Shown here one piece after another: positions 36,896-47,400 of a stretch of DNA of 64,000 nucleotides; position 1 is the first letter of the stretch; each line of letters starts with the position of its first letter. A program made the translations under genes and the position numbers. The notes beneath the pieces are model-generated. The model was not told where the DNA came from. It ran no database searches and saw only the letters and a list, made by a program, of their open reading frames with translations. The DNA comes from JAWKWA01 sp041397765. GTDB taxonomy: Bacteria; Pseudomonadota; Alphaproteobacteria; Rhizobiales; Hyphomicrobiaceae. Location of the stretch: positions 1 to 64,000 of the forward strand of contig JAWKWA010000020.1 in assembly GCA_041397765.1 (NCBI GenBank), written 5' to 3'.

Positions 36896-37825
36896 ATGAA
36901 CCTCGTCAGAACCGGCCTGCTGTTGGCCCTGCTGACCGCGCTCTTCGTCGGTGTCGGCGCTATCGTCGGCGGCCAGACCGGCATGGTGATCGCCTTCCTG
37001 ATCGCCCTCGTCATGAACGCGTTCGCCTATTGGAACTCCGATTCCATGGTCCTGCGGATGCACGGCGCCATCGAGGTCGACGAGCGTACCGCTCCCGAGC
37101 TCACCGGCATCGTGCGCCAGCTCGTCGCCAACGCCGATCTGCCGATGCCGCGGGTGTGCATTCTGCACAATCCCCAGCCCAACGCCTTCGCGACCGGCCG
37201 CGACCCCGAGCACGCCACCGTCTGTGCCTCGACCGGCCTTCTCGAGCTGCTCTCGAAGGAGGAGGTGGCGGGCGTCATGGCCCACGAGCTCGCCCATGTG
37301 AAGAACCGCGATACGCTGACCATGGCGGTCACGGCGACGCTCGCCGGCGCCATCTCCATGCTCGCCAATTTCGGCCTCTTCTTCGGCGGCCGCAGCCGCG
37401 ACAACCCGCTCGGCCCCATCGGCACCATCGTGCTGCTGATCGGCGCGCCTCTGGCCGCCACGCTCGTACAGATGGGCATCAGCCGCACCCGCGAATACAG
37501 CGCCGACGCGCTCGGCGCCGTCATCTGCCAGCGGCCGCTCTGGCTGGCCTCGGCGCTGCGCAAGCTCTCCCAGTTGAAGGGTCGCTACCGCAATCCGACC
37601 GCCGAGCGCTTTCCTGCAACCTCGCATCTCTTCATCGTCAATCCGCTGACGCCCGGCGGCCTCGCGGCACTCTTCACCACCCATCCCCCGCTCGAGGAGC
37701 GCATCGCCCGCCTCGAGGAGATCGCCCGCGACATGGGCCAGGTTTCGGGACCCGGCGACGGCCGGCCGGTCTCCTCGATCGACGTCATGCGCGGCGGCGG
37801 CCGCAATGGCGGTCCCTGGGGATGA
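36896..37825 (+). CDS. htpX: HtpX, membrane zinc metalloprotease
   Basis: 309 residues. M48 peptidase for quality control of inner-membrane proteins. Two N-terminal helices (LLLALLTALFVGVGAIVGGQ and MVIAFLIALVMNAFAYWNSD), zinc site HELAH at 130-134 (VMAHELAHVKNRDT), third ligand in SRTREYSADALG, and two more helices between. PQPNAFATGRDPEHATVC is the usual pre-catalytic block. The stop overlaps the next start (ATGA). Confidence 0.96.
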   Translation: MNLVRTGLLLALLTALFVGVGAIVGGQTGMVIAFLIALVMNAFAYWNSDSMVLRMHGAIEVDERTAPELTGIVRQLVANADLPMPRVCILHNPQPNAFATGRDPEHATVCASTGLLELLSKEEVAGVMAHELAHVKNRDTLTMAVTATLAGAISMLANFGLFFGGRSRDNPLGPIGTIVLLIGAPLAATLVQMGISRTREYSADALGAVICQRPLWLASALRKLSQLKGRYRNPTAERFPATSHLFIVNPLTPGGLAALFTTHPPLEERIARLEEIARDMGQVSGPGDGRPVSSIDVMRGGGRNGGPWG

Positions 37826-39294
37826 GCGATAGCCGATCGCGCAATGGAAATGGCCGCGGCGGCGGCCGGCCGTCGAAGGCTGCGGGTGCCGGGCCTGCAG
37901 CACGCCCTCCCCGCCGGTCGGGCGCGCCGACCCCCGGCCGGCCGGCCGTGGCGGAGGCCGCGCCAGCCGAGCCCGACCGGGCCGGAACGCCCGGCCTCGC
38001 TGCCCGCCTCGCCGCCGCGCGCATTCTCGCTGACATCCTCGACCGCGGCCACCCCCTCGACGAGGCCCTCGGTCGAGCCGAAGGGCGATCGACCGGTCTT
38101 GAGGACCGCGACCGCGCGCTCGTCCGCCTGATCGTCCACACGACGTTGCGTCGGCGGGGAGAGATCGCCTCGCTCATCCGCCGGTTCCTCCGCAAGCCCC
38201 TGCCGGCCGAGGCGGCCGGCGTCACTCGCCTCCTCGAATGCGCGATCGCCCAGCTCCTCTTCGTCGGCATGCCGGCCCATGCCGTCATCGACCTCTCGGT
38301 GCGGGCCTCGCGCATGCTCTCGCGCAGCGACCGCTATTCGGGCCTCGTCAACGCGGTGCTGCGCCGGGTCGCCGTCGAGGGACCCTCTCTGGTCGGCGAA
38401 GCTGACGCCGCCCGCCTCGACACCCCGGACTGGCTGTGGACGCGCTGGGTCGCGGCCTATGGCGAGGCATCGGCGCGCCGCATCGCCGGTCAACATCTGG
38501 CCGAGCCGAGCCTCGACATCTCGACTGCGACGGATGCCGCCGGCTGGGCGGCCCGCCTCGGTGGCGAGCTGCTCGACACCGGCACGATCCGCCTCGGCGC
38601 CAGGGGCCGGATCGAGCAGCTTCAGGGGTTCGCCGAGGGTGAATGGTGGGTCCAGGATGCCGCCGCGGCCCTGCCGGTCCGTCTGCTCGGTGATGTTCGC
38701 GGCCTCGCCACCGCCGACCTCTGCGCGGCCCCCGGCGGCAAGACCGCGGCGCTGGCGGCAGCCGGGGCCGAGGTGACGGCGGTCGAGAGCTCGAAGTCCC
38801 GCATCGGCCGCCTGGAGGACAATCTGCGCCGGCTGCGGCTCGAGGTGCGCATCGTCGCCGCCGATGCGACGGAATGGCGGGGGGAAACCCCGTTCGCCCG
38901 CGTTCTGCTCGATGCGCCATGCAGCGCGACCGGCACCATCCGCCGCCACCCCGACATTCCCCACCTCAAGGCGGCCGGCGACATCACCGCTCTCGCCACG
39001 CTCCAGACGCGCCTTCTCGACAATGCCTGGCGCTTGCTCGAGCCTGGCGGCCTCCTCCTCTACTGCACCTGCTCGCTCGAGCCGGAGGAGGGCGAGGACC
39101 AGATTGCCGCCTTTCTCGCCCGCCATGCCGATGCAACGCTGATCCCGGTCGCGCCCGCGGATGTTTGCGGCCATGGCGAGTGGATCACCGCAGCGGGATA
39201 CCTGCGGACACTGCCGTTCCACGAGCCGGCCGGATCGGCTATGGGGGCGGGAATGGATGGCTTCTTCGCCGCCCGGCTGCAAAAAAGCCGCTGA
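37822..39294 (+). CDS. RsmB/NOP-family RNA cytosine-C5 methyltransferase
   Basis: 490 residues from ATG 37822, overlapping htpX by four bases. After a disordered Gly/Pro/Arg-rich N-terminus (1-55) come a NusB-like helical domain (ILADILDRGHPLDEALGRAE, DRALVRLIVHTTLRR) and the methyltransferase: SAM site DLCAAPGGKTAALAAAGAEV, catalytic cysteines in DAPCSATG (motif IV) and LLYCTCSLEPEEGE (motif VI). NusB plus methyltransferase is the layout of RsmB (16S m5C967). Coupling to htpX and then the heparinase-like gene and purH is a recurrent alphaproteobacterial order. Confidence 0.92.
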   Translation: MSDSRSRNGNGRGGGRPSKAAGAGPAARPPRRSGAPTPGRPAVAEAAPAEPDRAGTPGLAARLAAARILADILDRGHPLDEALGRAEGRSTGLEDRDRALVRLIVHTTLRRRGEIASLIRRFLRKPLPAEAAGVTRLLECAIAQLLFVGMPAHAVIDLSVRASRMLSRSDRYSGLVNAVLRRVAVEGPSLVGEADAARLDTPDWLWTRWVAAYGEASARRIAGQHLAEPSLDISTATDAAGWAARLGGELLDTGTIRLGARGRIEQLQGFAEGEWWVQDAAAALPVRLLGDVRGLATADLCAAPGGKTAALAAAGAEVTAVESSKSRIGRLEDNLRRLRLEVRIVAADATEWRGETPFARVLLDAPCSATGTIRRHPDIPHLKAAGDITALATLQTRLLDNAWRLLEPGGLLLYCTCSLEPEEGEDQIAAFLARHADATLIPVAPADVCGHGEWITAAGYLRTLPFHEPAGSAMGAGMDGFFAARLQKSR

Positions 39295-39365
39295 GGCGAG
39301 GTAGGTCCCGGCATCGCGGGCCGGGATCGGCCAATCCGGAAGACCGGCCTGATCGGGGAGCGGAC

Positions 39366-41057
39366 ATGAGGGAGAGGATCGCGGATCTCACCGGGCGCAT
39401 GCGCGACATGGCCGGGCGCCTCGTCCCTGCGGGCTGGGCGAGCTCGATCGATGCTGCGGCCGATCTGCTCATCGTGCCTCAGGATCTGCGCAGCACCGAT
39501 CTCGGGCTGATGAGCGAGATTTCCTCGGGCAAGCTCGGGCTCGCCGGGGCGACGGCGACGATCGACGATGTGTCGCCCTTCGATGTCTCGCCGCCCACCC
39601 ATGCCTGGTCCGAGGCCTTGCACGGCTTTTCCTGGCTGAGCGACCTGCGTGCCGCCCGCACCGACGCCGCCCGCCGCATCGCCCGCACGCTCGTCCTCGA
39701 ATGGATCGGCCGCGACACCCGCGGCATCGGCCTCGCATGGCGGCCCGAGGTGGTCGCGCGGCGGCTGCTCTCCTGGCTCGCCAACGGCGCCAACCTGGTC
39801 GATGGCCTCAGTCCCGGCGAGTACGATGCGCTGTTGCGCAGCATCGTCGCACAGCTCGCCTTCCTGCGCGCCCATCGTCACGAGGCCCGTGCCGGCGACC
39901 GCCGGCTGATCGCCGAGCTGGCGATCCTCGAGACCGCGCTCTGCCTGTCCGGTCATGAAGACGAGGTACGCGCCGCGCTGCCTCTGTTCCTCGGCGAGCT
40001 CGATCGCCAGATCGTGTCCGACGGCGGACATGTCAGCCGCCATCCGGGCCGCCCGGTCGCGATCCTGCTCGACCTGCTGCCGCTGCGGCAATGCTTCGTC
40101 GCCCGCAACATGACGCCCCCTGAGGGTCTCGTCGAGGCCATCCGCCGCATGGTGCCGATGATCCGCTACATGCGGCTCGGCGACGGCGGCATCGCCCGTT
40201 TCAACGGCATGGGCGTCACCATCCCCGACGTGCTTGGCACCGTGCTCGCCTTCGACGATGCGGTCGGGCAGGACCTCGAGAGCGCCCCCGTCTCGCGCTA
40301 CGTCCGCATGCAGCGACGCCAGGCGGTGGTGCTGGTCGACGTCGGAACGCCACCGCCGGTGACCGTCTCGGGCGAGGCGGCGGCCGGCTGCCTGTCCTTC
40401 GAGATGAGCAGCGGTGCCACGCTTCTCGTCGTCAACAACGGCGCCCCCGACGAGGCCAACCGCGCCTGGCGGCTCAATGCCCGCGGCACGGCCGCCCATT
40501 CGACCCTCGAGTTGAACGATTCCTCCTCGTCCTTGCTGGTGCGCCAGCCCGACATCGTCGAGCGGCTCGGCGTGCCCGGCATTTCCGAGCCCTCGGCCGT
40601 CGAGACCCGCACCCGCGCCGACGAGGATGGCGCGCTCGAGCTCCAGGCGAGCCACAATGGCTATGTCGATCGCTACGGCATGATTCATGCGCGCACGCTG
40701 CGCCTGTCGGCCCAGGGCGACCGGCTGGATGGCGTCGACAGGGTCTACGAGACCGGCCGCACCACCTTCGGCCGCACCCGCCGCAGCCTGCCCTTCGCCA
40801 TCCACTTCCATTTCCATCCCGATGCCGAGCTGCGCCGGCCCGGCGAAGTCGGCAAGGCGGAGATCGTCCTGCCGAGCGGCGAGATCTGGGAGATGGTGGC
40901 AGAGGGTGCCGCCCTCGGCATCGAGGAGAGCGTCTTCCTCGCCCGGCTCTCCGGTCCGAGCCGGGCCGCCCAGATCGTGCTGCGCGGCCAGGCGAACGGC
41001 GAGGCGGAGGTGCGCTGGCGCCTCGCCCGGATACACCGCCCCGGCCGCACCGCCTGA
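39366..41057 (+). CDS. heparinase II/III-like protein
   Basis: 563 residues. Alpha-helical N-terminal half with PPTHAWSEALHGFSWLSDLR, WIGRDTRGIGLAWRPEVVAR, DGGHVSRHPGRPVAILLDLL; beta-sandwich C-terminal half with ASHNGYVDRYGMIHARTLRL and LPFAIHFHFHPDAEL. This matches the heparinase II/III family found between rsmB and purH in Rhizobiales. No signal peptide, so a cytoplasmic or unusual role; a polysaccharide lyase activity is unproved. ATG 39366. Confidence 0.9.
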   Translation: MRERIADLTGRMRDMAGRLVPAGWASSIDAAADLLIVPQDLRSTDLGLMSEISSGKLGLAGATATIDDVSPFDVSPPTHAWSEALHGFSWLSDLRAARTDAARRIARTLVLEWIGRDTRGIGLAWRPEVVARRLLSWLANGANLVDGLSPGEYDALLRSIVAQLAFLRAHRHEARAGDRRLIAELAILETALCLSGHEDEVRAALPLFLGELDRQIVSDGGHVSRHPGRPVAILLDLLPLRQCFVARNMTPPEGLVEAIRRMVPMIRYMRLGDGGIARFNGMGVTIPDVLGTVLAFDDAVGQDLESAPVSRYVRMQRRQAVVLVDVGTPPPVTVSGEAAAGCLSFEMSSGATLLVVNNGAPDEANRAWRLNARGTAAHSTLELNDSSSSLLVRQPDIVERLGVPGISEPSAVETRTRADEDGALELQASHNGYVDRYGMIHARTLRLSAQGDRLDGVDRVYETGRTTFGRTRRSLPFAIHFHFHPDAELRRPGEVGKAEIVLPSGEIWEMVAEGAALGIEESVFLARLSGPSRAAQIVLRGQANGEAEVRWRLARIHRPGRTA

Positions 41058-41174
41058 TCCGGCCGCCGGCCAGCCGCTACCATCGTCCGCTGTGACATCC
41101 CCGCCCTGCCGTGCTACCCCGCGCCAGCCAGACGAGAGTCGCTCAAGGAGCGAGCGCGGGTGCGCGCATCGAGA

Positions 41175-41192
41175 TCGTGATTGAGATCACGA
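41175..41192 (+). promoter_or_regulatory. small hairpin in the purH leader
   Basis: Arms TCGTGAT (41175-41181) and ATCACGA (41186-41192) with a four-base loop TGAG, about 124 bases before purH. Perfect but short; may be part of the leader of purH or chance. Confidence 0.25.
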
Positions 41193-41237
41193 GGAGAGGA
41201 TGTGCGGCCGGCAGGGGGTGCGGAGAGCCACCTCGGC

Positions 41238-41266
41238 GTTGGGGCGAGCGCCGCTCGCCCCTTCAC
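41238..41266. repeat. REP-like palindromic element, copy 3
   Basis: Reads GTTGGGGCGAGCGCCGCTCG then CCCCTTCAC; the core GGGGCGAGC..GCTCG.CCCT is shared with the elements at 974-1000 and 1073-1099. It lies between the heparinase-like gene and purH. Confidence 0.6.
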
Positions 41267-41315
41267 GGACCATCGAGCCCGATCGGTCGAGATGCTTGAG
41301 ACAAGGAGCGGTGGA

Positions 41316-42908
41316 ATGGCCATCGAACACGCGGCAATTGCACGGGCCCTCATCTCGGTTTCCGACAAGAGCGGCATCGTCGATCTCGCCCGCGCTCTCG
41401 CCGCCCGGGGCATCGAGATCGTCTCGACGGGCGGCACCGCCAGCCTGCTTCGCGCCGAAGGCATCGCCGTCCGCGACGTATCCGAGCTGACCGGATTTCC
41501 CGAAATGATGGACGGCCGCATCAAGACGCTCCATCCAAAGGTGCATGGCGGGCTTCTGGCCGTTCGCGGCGATGCCGCCCACGAGACGGCGATGGCCGGC
41601 CACGGCATCCCCGCCATCGATCTTCTCGTCGTCAATCTCTATCCCTTCGAGGCGACCGTGGCGTCGGGCGCCGGCTACGAGCAATGCGTCGAGAACATCG
41701 ACATCGGCGGTCCGGCGATGATCCGTGCGGCTGCCAAGAACCACGCCGCGGTCACTGTCGTCGTCGAGCCTGCCGACTATCCAAGGCTGCTCGCCGAGCT
41801 CGAGGCGGGCGACGGTGCGACGAGCCTCGCCTTCCGCAAGGAGCTCGCCGCCAGGGCCTATGCCCGCACCGCCGCCTACGACGCCGCCATCGCCGGCTGG
41901 TTCCAGGAAACCCTTGGCGATCCGGCGCCTGCGAGGGTGGTGCTGTCCGGCCGGCTCGCCCAGACGCTCCGCTATGGCGAGAATCCGCATCAGGCCGCCG
42001 CGCTCTATGTCACGGACGAGGTGCGTTCGGGCGTCGCGACGGCGCGCCAGGTGCAGGGCAAGGAGCTCTCCTACAACAATCTCGCCGACACCGACGCCGC
42101 CTTCGAGCTGATCGCCGAGTTCGACGCCCAAGCGTCAGCCGCCATCGCCATCATCAAGCACGCCAATCCTTGCGGCGTCGCGACCGCGCCGACGCTCGCA
42201 GCCGCCCACGCGCTGGCCCTGCGTTGCGATCCGGTCAGTGCCTATGGCGGCATCGTCGCGCTCAACCGGCCGCTCGACGTCGCGGCTGCCGAGGCGATCC
42301 TCGCGGTCTTCACCGAGGTCGTCATCGCACCGGGCGCGAGCGAGGCGGCGCTCGCCGTCCTTGCCGCAAAGTCCAATCTCCGTGTGCTCTTGACCGACGG
42401 TCTGCCGGATGTCCGCGCCGCCGGTCATCTGCTGAAGCCGGTCTCCGGCGGCTTTCTCCGGCAGTCCCGTGACAATGGCGTGGTCGACGACCTGACGCTG
42501 AAGGTGGTGACGCGCCGCGCCCCGACCCCGGCCGAGCTTGCCGATCTGCGCTTCGCGTTCCGTGTCGCCAAGCATGTGAAATCGAACGCCATCGTCTATG
42601 CCCGCGACGGCGCCACCGTCGGTATCGGTGCCGGCCAGATGAGCCGGGTCGATTCCTGCCGGATCGCGGCCTGGAAGGCGCGCGAGGCGGCGACTGCCGC
42701 CCGTCTCTCCGGCTCGCTCGCGGCAGGCTCGGTCGTCGCCTCCGACGCGTTCTTTCCGTTCGCCGACGGCCTCCTCGCCGCCGCCGAGGCTGGCGCAACG
42801 GCGGTGATCCAGCCGGGCGGCTCCTTGCGCGACGACGACGTGATCGCCGCCGCCGACGCCAGAGGCCTCGCCATGGTCTTCACCGGCATGCGCCACTTCC
42901 GGCATTGA
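41316..42908 (+). CDS. purH: PurH, bifunctional AICAR formyltransferase/IMP cyclohydrolase
   Basis: 530 residues. Catalyses the last two steps of IMP synthesis. The N-terminal cyclohydrolase has LISVSDKSGIVDLA, STGGTASLL, GFPEMMDGRIKTLHPKVHGG; the C-terminal formyltransferase has LRYGENPHQAAAL, KELSYNNLADTDAA, KHANPCGVA, DPVSAYGGIVALNR, KSNAIVYARDGATVGIGAGQ, SDAFFPFADGL. Start ATG 41316 after AAGGAGCGGTGGA. Confidence 0.98.
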   Translation: MAIEHAAIARALISVSDKSGIVDLARALAARGIEIVSTGGTASLLRAEGIAVRDVSELTGFPEMMDGRIKTLHPKVHGGLLAVRGDAAHETAMAGHGIPAIDLLVVNLYPFEATVASGAGYEQCVENIDIGGPAMIRAAAKNHAAVTVVVEPADYPRLLAELEAGDGATSLAFRKELAARAYARTAAYDAAIAGWFQETLGDPAPARVVLSGRLAQTLRYGENPHQAAALYVTDEVRSGVATARQVQGKELSYNNLADTDAAFELIAEFDAQASAAIAIIKHANPCGVATAPTLAAAHALALRCDPVSAYGGIVALNRPLDVAAAEAILAVFTEVVIAPGASEAALAVLAAKSNLRVLLTDGLPDVRAAGHLLKPVSGGFLRQSRDNGVVDDLTLKVVTRRAPTPAELADLRFAFRVAKHVKSNAIVYARDGATVGIGAGQMSRVDSCRIAAWKAREAATAARLSGSLAAGSVVASDAFFPFADGLLAAAEAGATAVIQPGGSLRDDDVIAAADARGLAMVFTGMRHFRH

Positions 42909-42957
42909 CGCCGGCCGGCCTGCGCGGATCACGAGTCGAAACTCACACGCGCCGGTA

Positions 42958-44379
42958 TCAGAGCCCGCTCTCGGTCGGCTTGTTCTTCACGCGCAGCATC
43001 AGCACGAAGCCGATCCCGAGCAGCACGAGCACGACACCGACACCGAGCCGCTCGTTGTTGGTGAGCAGCGTCATCGCGGCTATCAGCAAGGGCGCGATGA
43101 ACGACGTCGCCTTGCCGGAGAAGGCGAACATGCCGAAGAACTGCGCCAGCTTGTCTGGCGGCGAGATGCGCGCCATCAGGCTCCGGCTCGAGGAATAGAG
43201 TGGGCCCGCCACCACGCCGACGACGATGGCGAAGGCGATGAACACCAATTCCGCCGTCGACTGGAACGCGCCGGCACCAGCCGTCTTCGCCGCCACCGGC
43301 ACCACGAACAGGACGTGCTCGCCGTCGATCGAGAGCACGCCGAGCGTCGCGATGATCGCCAGCACCAGCGATGTCATGATCACCGTCTTCGGGCCGAGCC
43401 GATCCTCGATGAACCCGCCCGTCGCCGCCCCGATCATCGCCGCGACGGACAGGATGATGCCGAACAGTCCCTTCTCGAAGAGCTGCCAGCCGAAGAAGTT
43501 GACCGCATAGATGCCAGCGAAGGTGAAGACGCCGCTGAGCCCGTCCTGGTAGAGCATCCGCGCGATCAGGAACTGCACGATGTTCCCGTAGCGGCGGATC
43601 TCGTGGAAGGTGTGGCCGATCTGCGCGAGCCCGTCGCGCACCGGATGCGCCGAACGCGCCGTCGCCTTGGGATCGGGCGTGAACAGGAAGAACGGCAGCG
43701 CGAAGATCAGGAGCCACGCCGCCGCGAACGGTCCGACCAGCCGGTCGCCCTCGCGCGATGCGTGGTCGAGCGCGATCACCGGATCGAGGCCGAGGATCGT
43801 CTTGCCCGTCACCGGATCGGGCGCGATGAGGCCGACCATGACGATGAGCGCGACGAGCCCGCCCGCATAACCGACGGCCGCGCCGATGCCCGACAACCGG
43901 CCGAGCTTCGACTGCGGCACCAGTTTGGGCATGATGGCGTTGATGAAGACGGCATTGACCTCTGCCGCCACCCAGGCGAGCACATAGCCCGCCAGCACCA
44001 GATAGGTGAGCTCCGGCCGGCCCGGCAGCGCGTACCACAGGCTCGCCATGCCGATAACGAAGAAGACCGTCGACAGGAGGATCCACGGCTTGCGCCGTCC
44101 GCTCTGGTCCGCGACCGCGCCGATGATCGGGCTGAGCACGGCGATGAGGATCGCGGCAATCGCCGTGGCGACGCCCCAGACGCTCTGACCTGCCACCGGA
44201 TCGTTCATGAACACATTCGCGAAATAGGGCGCGAACAGGAACGTGACGATGAGCGCATAGAACGGCTGTGCCGCCCATTCGTAGAGCACCCAGCCGAAGA
44301 TGCCGAGACGGCCGACACGGCCTGCCTGCTCGCCGGGCGCTCCGGCATCGCCGTTCATGGTTCCCGTGGCTTCGCTCAA
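42958..44379 (-). CDS. UMF1-type (Atg22-like) MFS transporter
   Basis: 473 residues, about 12 membrane helices. Opening GWVLYEWAAQPFYALIVTFL and the motif DQSGRRKPWILLSTVFF between helices 2-3, EVNAVFINAIMPKLVPQSKL, FLIARMLYQDGLSGVFTFAG place it in the UMF1 family related to yeast Atg22. Substrate unknown; amino-acid efflux is the function of the yeast relative. The start is TTG 44379 because GGGGAGG lies five bases upstream; ATG seven codons later is the alternative. Confidence 0.88.
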   Translation of the reverse strand: MSEATGTMNGDAGAPGEQAGRVGRLGIFGWVLYEWAAQPFYALIVTFLFAPYFANVFMNDPVAGQSVWGVATAIAAILIAVLSPIIGAVADQSGRRKPWILLSTVFFVIGMASLWYALPGRPELTYLVLAGYVLAWVAAEVNAVFINAIMPKLVPQSKLGRLSGIGAAVGYAGGLVALIVMVGLIAPDPVTGKTILGLDPVIALDHASREGDRLVGPFAAAWLLIFALPFFLFTPDPKATARSAHPVRDGLAQIGHTFHEIRRYGNIVQFLIARMLYQDGLSGVFTFAGIYAVNFFGWQLFEKGLFGIILSVAAMIGAATGGFIEDRLGPKTVIMTSLVLAIIATLGVLSIDGEHVLFVVPVAAKTAGAGAFQSTAELVFIAFAIVVGVVAGPLYSSSRSLMARISPPDKLAQFFGMFAFSGKATSFIAPLLIAAMTLLTNNERLGVGVVLVLLGIGFVLMLRVKNKPTESGL

Positions 44380-44426
44380 GCGAGCCTCCCCTCATTCGTG
44401 TTGGTCTCAGGTCATGCCGGATCGAC

Positions 44427-47400
44427 TCATGTCGTGACGAGATCGCGGAGTTGGGCGGCCGCAACGGTCAGCCGCGCCAGCGTCAGCGCACCCTGCGTCG
44501 TGATCTCCTGCAGGCTGGCACGCGCCCGCTCGGCCGCGAGGCCCTTCCTCTTCAGCCAGCCCTCGAGATCGGCCTTGCCGCCATCGCCGTTGCGCATCAC
44601 GTCTTCGGTGATCGCGCGCTGGGCATCCGAGAGGATAGACAGCGTCGAGTTGAGTGCCAGTCGGTCGTAATAGTCGCTGACCGGGAGCTGCTCGGCCGCC
44701 GCCCGCAGATCCGAAAGGTCGAAGTGGTCGCCGATCTCGGCATGCGTGTGTGCGACGGCGCCGAGCGGGCGGCCGGTCGCCATGGCGGCGAGTGCGGCAT
44801 CGGGCGCATTGGCGAGCGCATCGAGGCTGGCGATCTCGCGGGCCGTTTCCTCGGGCACGCCGGCATTCACCGAGGTCGCCGTCTTGTCGTCGATGAGCTG
44901 GCGCTGGCGACCGCGCGCGTCCCGCAGATGCCCGCGATAGGCGACAATGCCCGGCCGATAGGTCTCGATCACCGAAGACAGTCCCGTGCCGAGCTTGACC
45001 TTCCGCAGGAACCAAGCGGTCTGCCGCCTGACCAAATCCTGCACCTCGCGATAGAGACCGAGCTGCACGACGCCCGAGACGCGGGCGTCGAGCGCATCGA
45101 TCGCCGCCCACAGCCGGTCGAGCTCGTAGACGGCCTCCACCGCCGCATAGGCCGCGACGATCGAGGCGGCCGAGTGTCCGGTCTCCTCCGATAGCCTGAC
45201 GATCATCGTCGAGCCGCCGCGATTGATGACGGCATTCGTCAGCACCGTGGCGATGATCTCACGGCGCAGCCTGTGCCGCTGCAGGTCCTCCGCGAACTGC
45301 TCGCGCATGGTCCTGGGGAAATAGTCGACGAGTGTCTCGCCGAAGAACGGATCGTCGGGCAGCTCGCTGCGGATCAGCGTCCGCGCCAGCTCGATCTTGG
45401 CATAGCTCAGCAGCACCGCGAGCTCTGGCCGCGTCAGCGGCTCGCCGTTGCGGGCACGCTCGGCCATCTGCGTGTCGCTCGGCAGGAACTCGATCTGCCG
45501 GTCGAGCAGGCCCGCATTCTCCAGCTCGTGCATCAGCCGCTTCTGGAAGCCGAGATCGGCGAGGCCGCGGCTCTGTCCAAGGCTGAGCGCGAGCCCCTGG
45601 CGGTAGTTGTTGACGAGGCAACCGGCCGCCACCTCGTCGGTCATCGAGACGAGGATGCGGTTGCGCTCGGCGATGTCGAGGCGGCCCGACTGCAGTGCCG
45701 GACCGAAGGCGATCTTGATGTTCACCTCCTGGTCCGACGAGTTGACGCCCGCCGAATTGTCGATGAAGTCGGTGTTGAGCCTGACGCCGCGCCGGCCGAG
45801 CTCGATGCGGCCGCGCTGCGTCACGCCGAGATTGGCGCCCTCGCCGATCACCTTCGCCTGGACATCTTCTGCGGTGACGCGGATGAGATCGTTTGCGCGG
45901 TCGCCGACCTGGTCGTCCGTCTCCGCCGCCGCCTTCACATAGGTGCCGATGCCGCCGAACCACAGCAGGTCGGTCGGCATGCGCAGGATGGCATGCATCA
46001 GCTCGGCCGGTGTCAAGCTCGCCGCCGGGACGCCGAGCACCTTCTGCATCTGCGGCGACAGCGGGATCGACTTCGCCGAGCGCGCGAAGACGCCGCCGCC
46101 CTCGGAGATCTTGGCGCGGTCGTAGTCCTGCCAGCTCGAGCGCGGCAGATCGAACAGGCGCTGGCGCTCGCCGAAGCTCACCGCCTCGTCGGGATCGGGA
46201 TCGAGGAAGATATCCCGGTGGTCGAAGGCCGCCACCAGCCGGATCGCCTTCGACAGCAGCATGCCGTTGCCGAACACGTCACCCGACATGTCGCCGATGC
46301 CGGTGACATGGAAAGGCGTCGTCTGGATGTCGATGTCCATCTCGCGGAAGTGGCGTTTCACGCATTCCCAGGCGCCGCGCGCCGTGATCGCCATCTTCTT
46401 GTGGTCGTAGCCCGCCGAGCCGCCCGATGCGAAAGCATCGCCGAGCCAGAAGCCGTGGCGCGCCGACAGCGCATTGGCGGTGTCGGAGAAGCTCGCCGTG
46501 CCCTTGTCGGCGGCGACCACCAGATAGGGATCGTCGCCGTCGTGCCGCACGACGCGCTGCGGCGGCACGATCGCATCGCCGACGCGATTGTCGGTGAGAT
46601 CGAGCAGCGTCGAGATGAACAGCCGGTATGCCGCGGTGCCTTCCTGCTGGATCGCATCGCGGCCGCCACCTGCCGGCAGCAGCTTCGGCAGAAATCCGCC
46701 CTTGGCACCGTTCGGCACGATGACCGTGTTCTTCACCTGCTGCGCCTTGACGAGGCCGAGCACCTCGGTGCGGAAGTCCTGCACCCGGTCGGACCAGCGG
46801 ATGCCGCCGCGCGCGATCGGCGAGAAGCGCAGATGCACGCCCTCGACCCGCGGCGCATAGACCCAGATCTCGGCATAGGGCCGCGGCTCGGGCATCAGAT
46901 CGACCTGCGACGAGCGTAGCTTGAAGGCGATGGCCTCCGGCGGCTGGCCGTCGCCCTGGCGCTGATAGAAATTGGTCCTGAGCGTCGCCTCGATCAGATT
47001 GAGGTAGTGCCGGATGATGCGGTCCTCGTCGAGGCTCGGCACGTTCTGCAGCTCCGCCTCGATCCGCGCCCGGATCGCCGCCGCTTCTTCCGCACGCTTT
47101 TCGGGCGTGATGTCGAGATCGGGATCGAAGCGCGCGCGGAATATTTGCATGAGGTCGCTCGCGACGCCTGGATGATGCGTCAGCGTGTCCGCCATCGAGG
47201 TCCGGCGGAACGGCAGACCGATCTGCACCATATAGGCGCCGTAGGCCCGCATCATCGCCGCCTCGCGCCAGTCCAGGCGCGCCGCCTTGATCAGGCGGTT
47301 GAACGGATCGCTCTCGGTTTCGCCCCGCCAATTGGCGAGATAGCAGGCCTCGAGCCTGAGGTCGTCCGAGCCGAGCTCGAGCGGTGCATTGTCGGTGGCC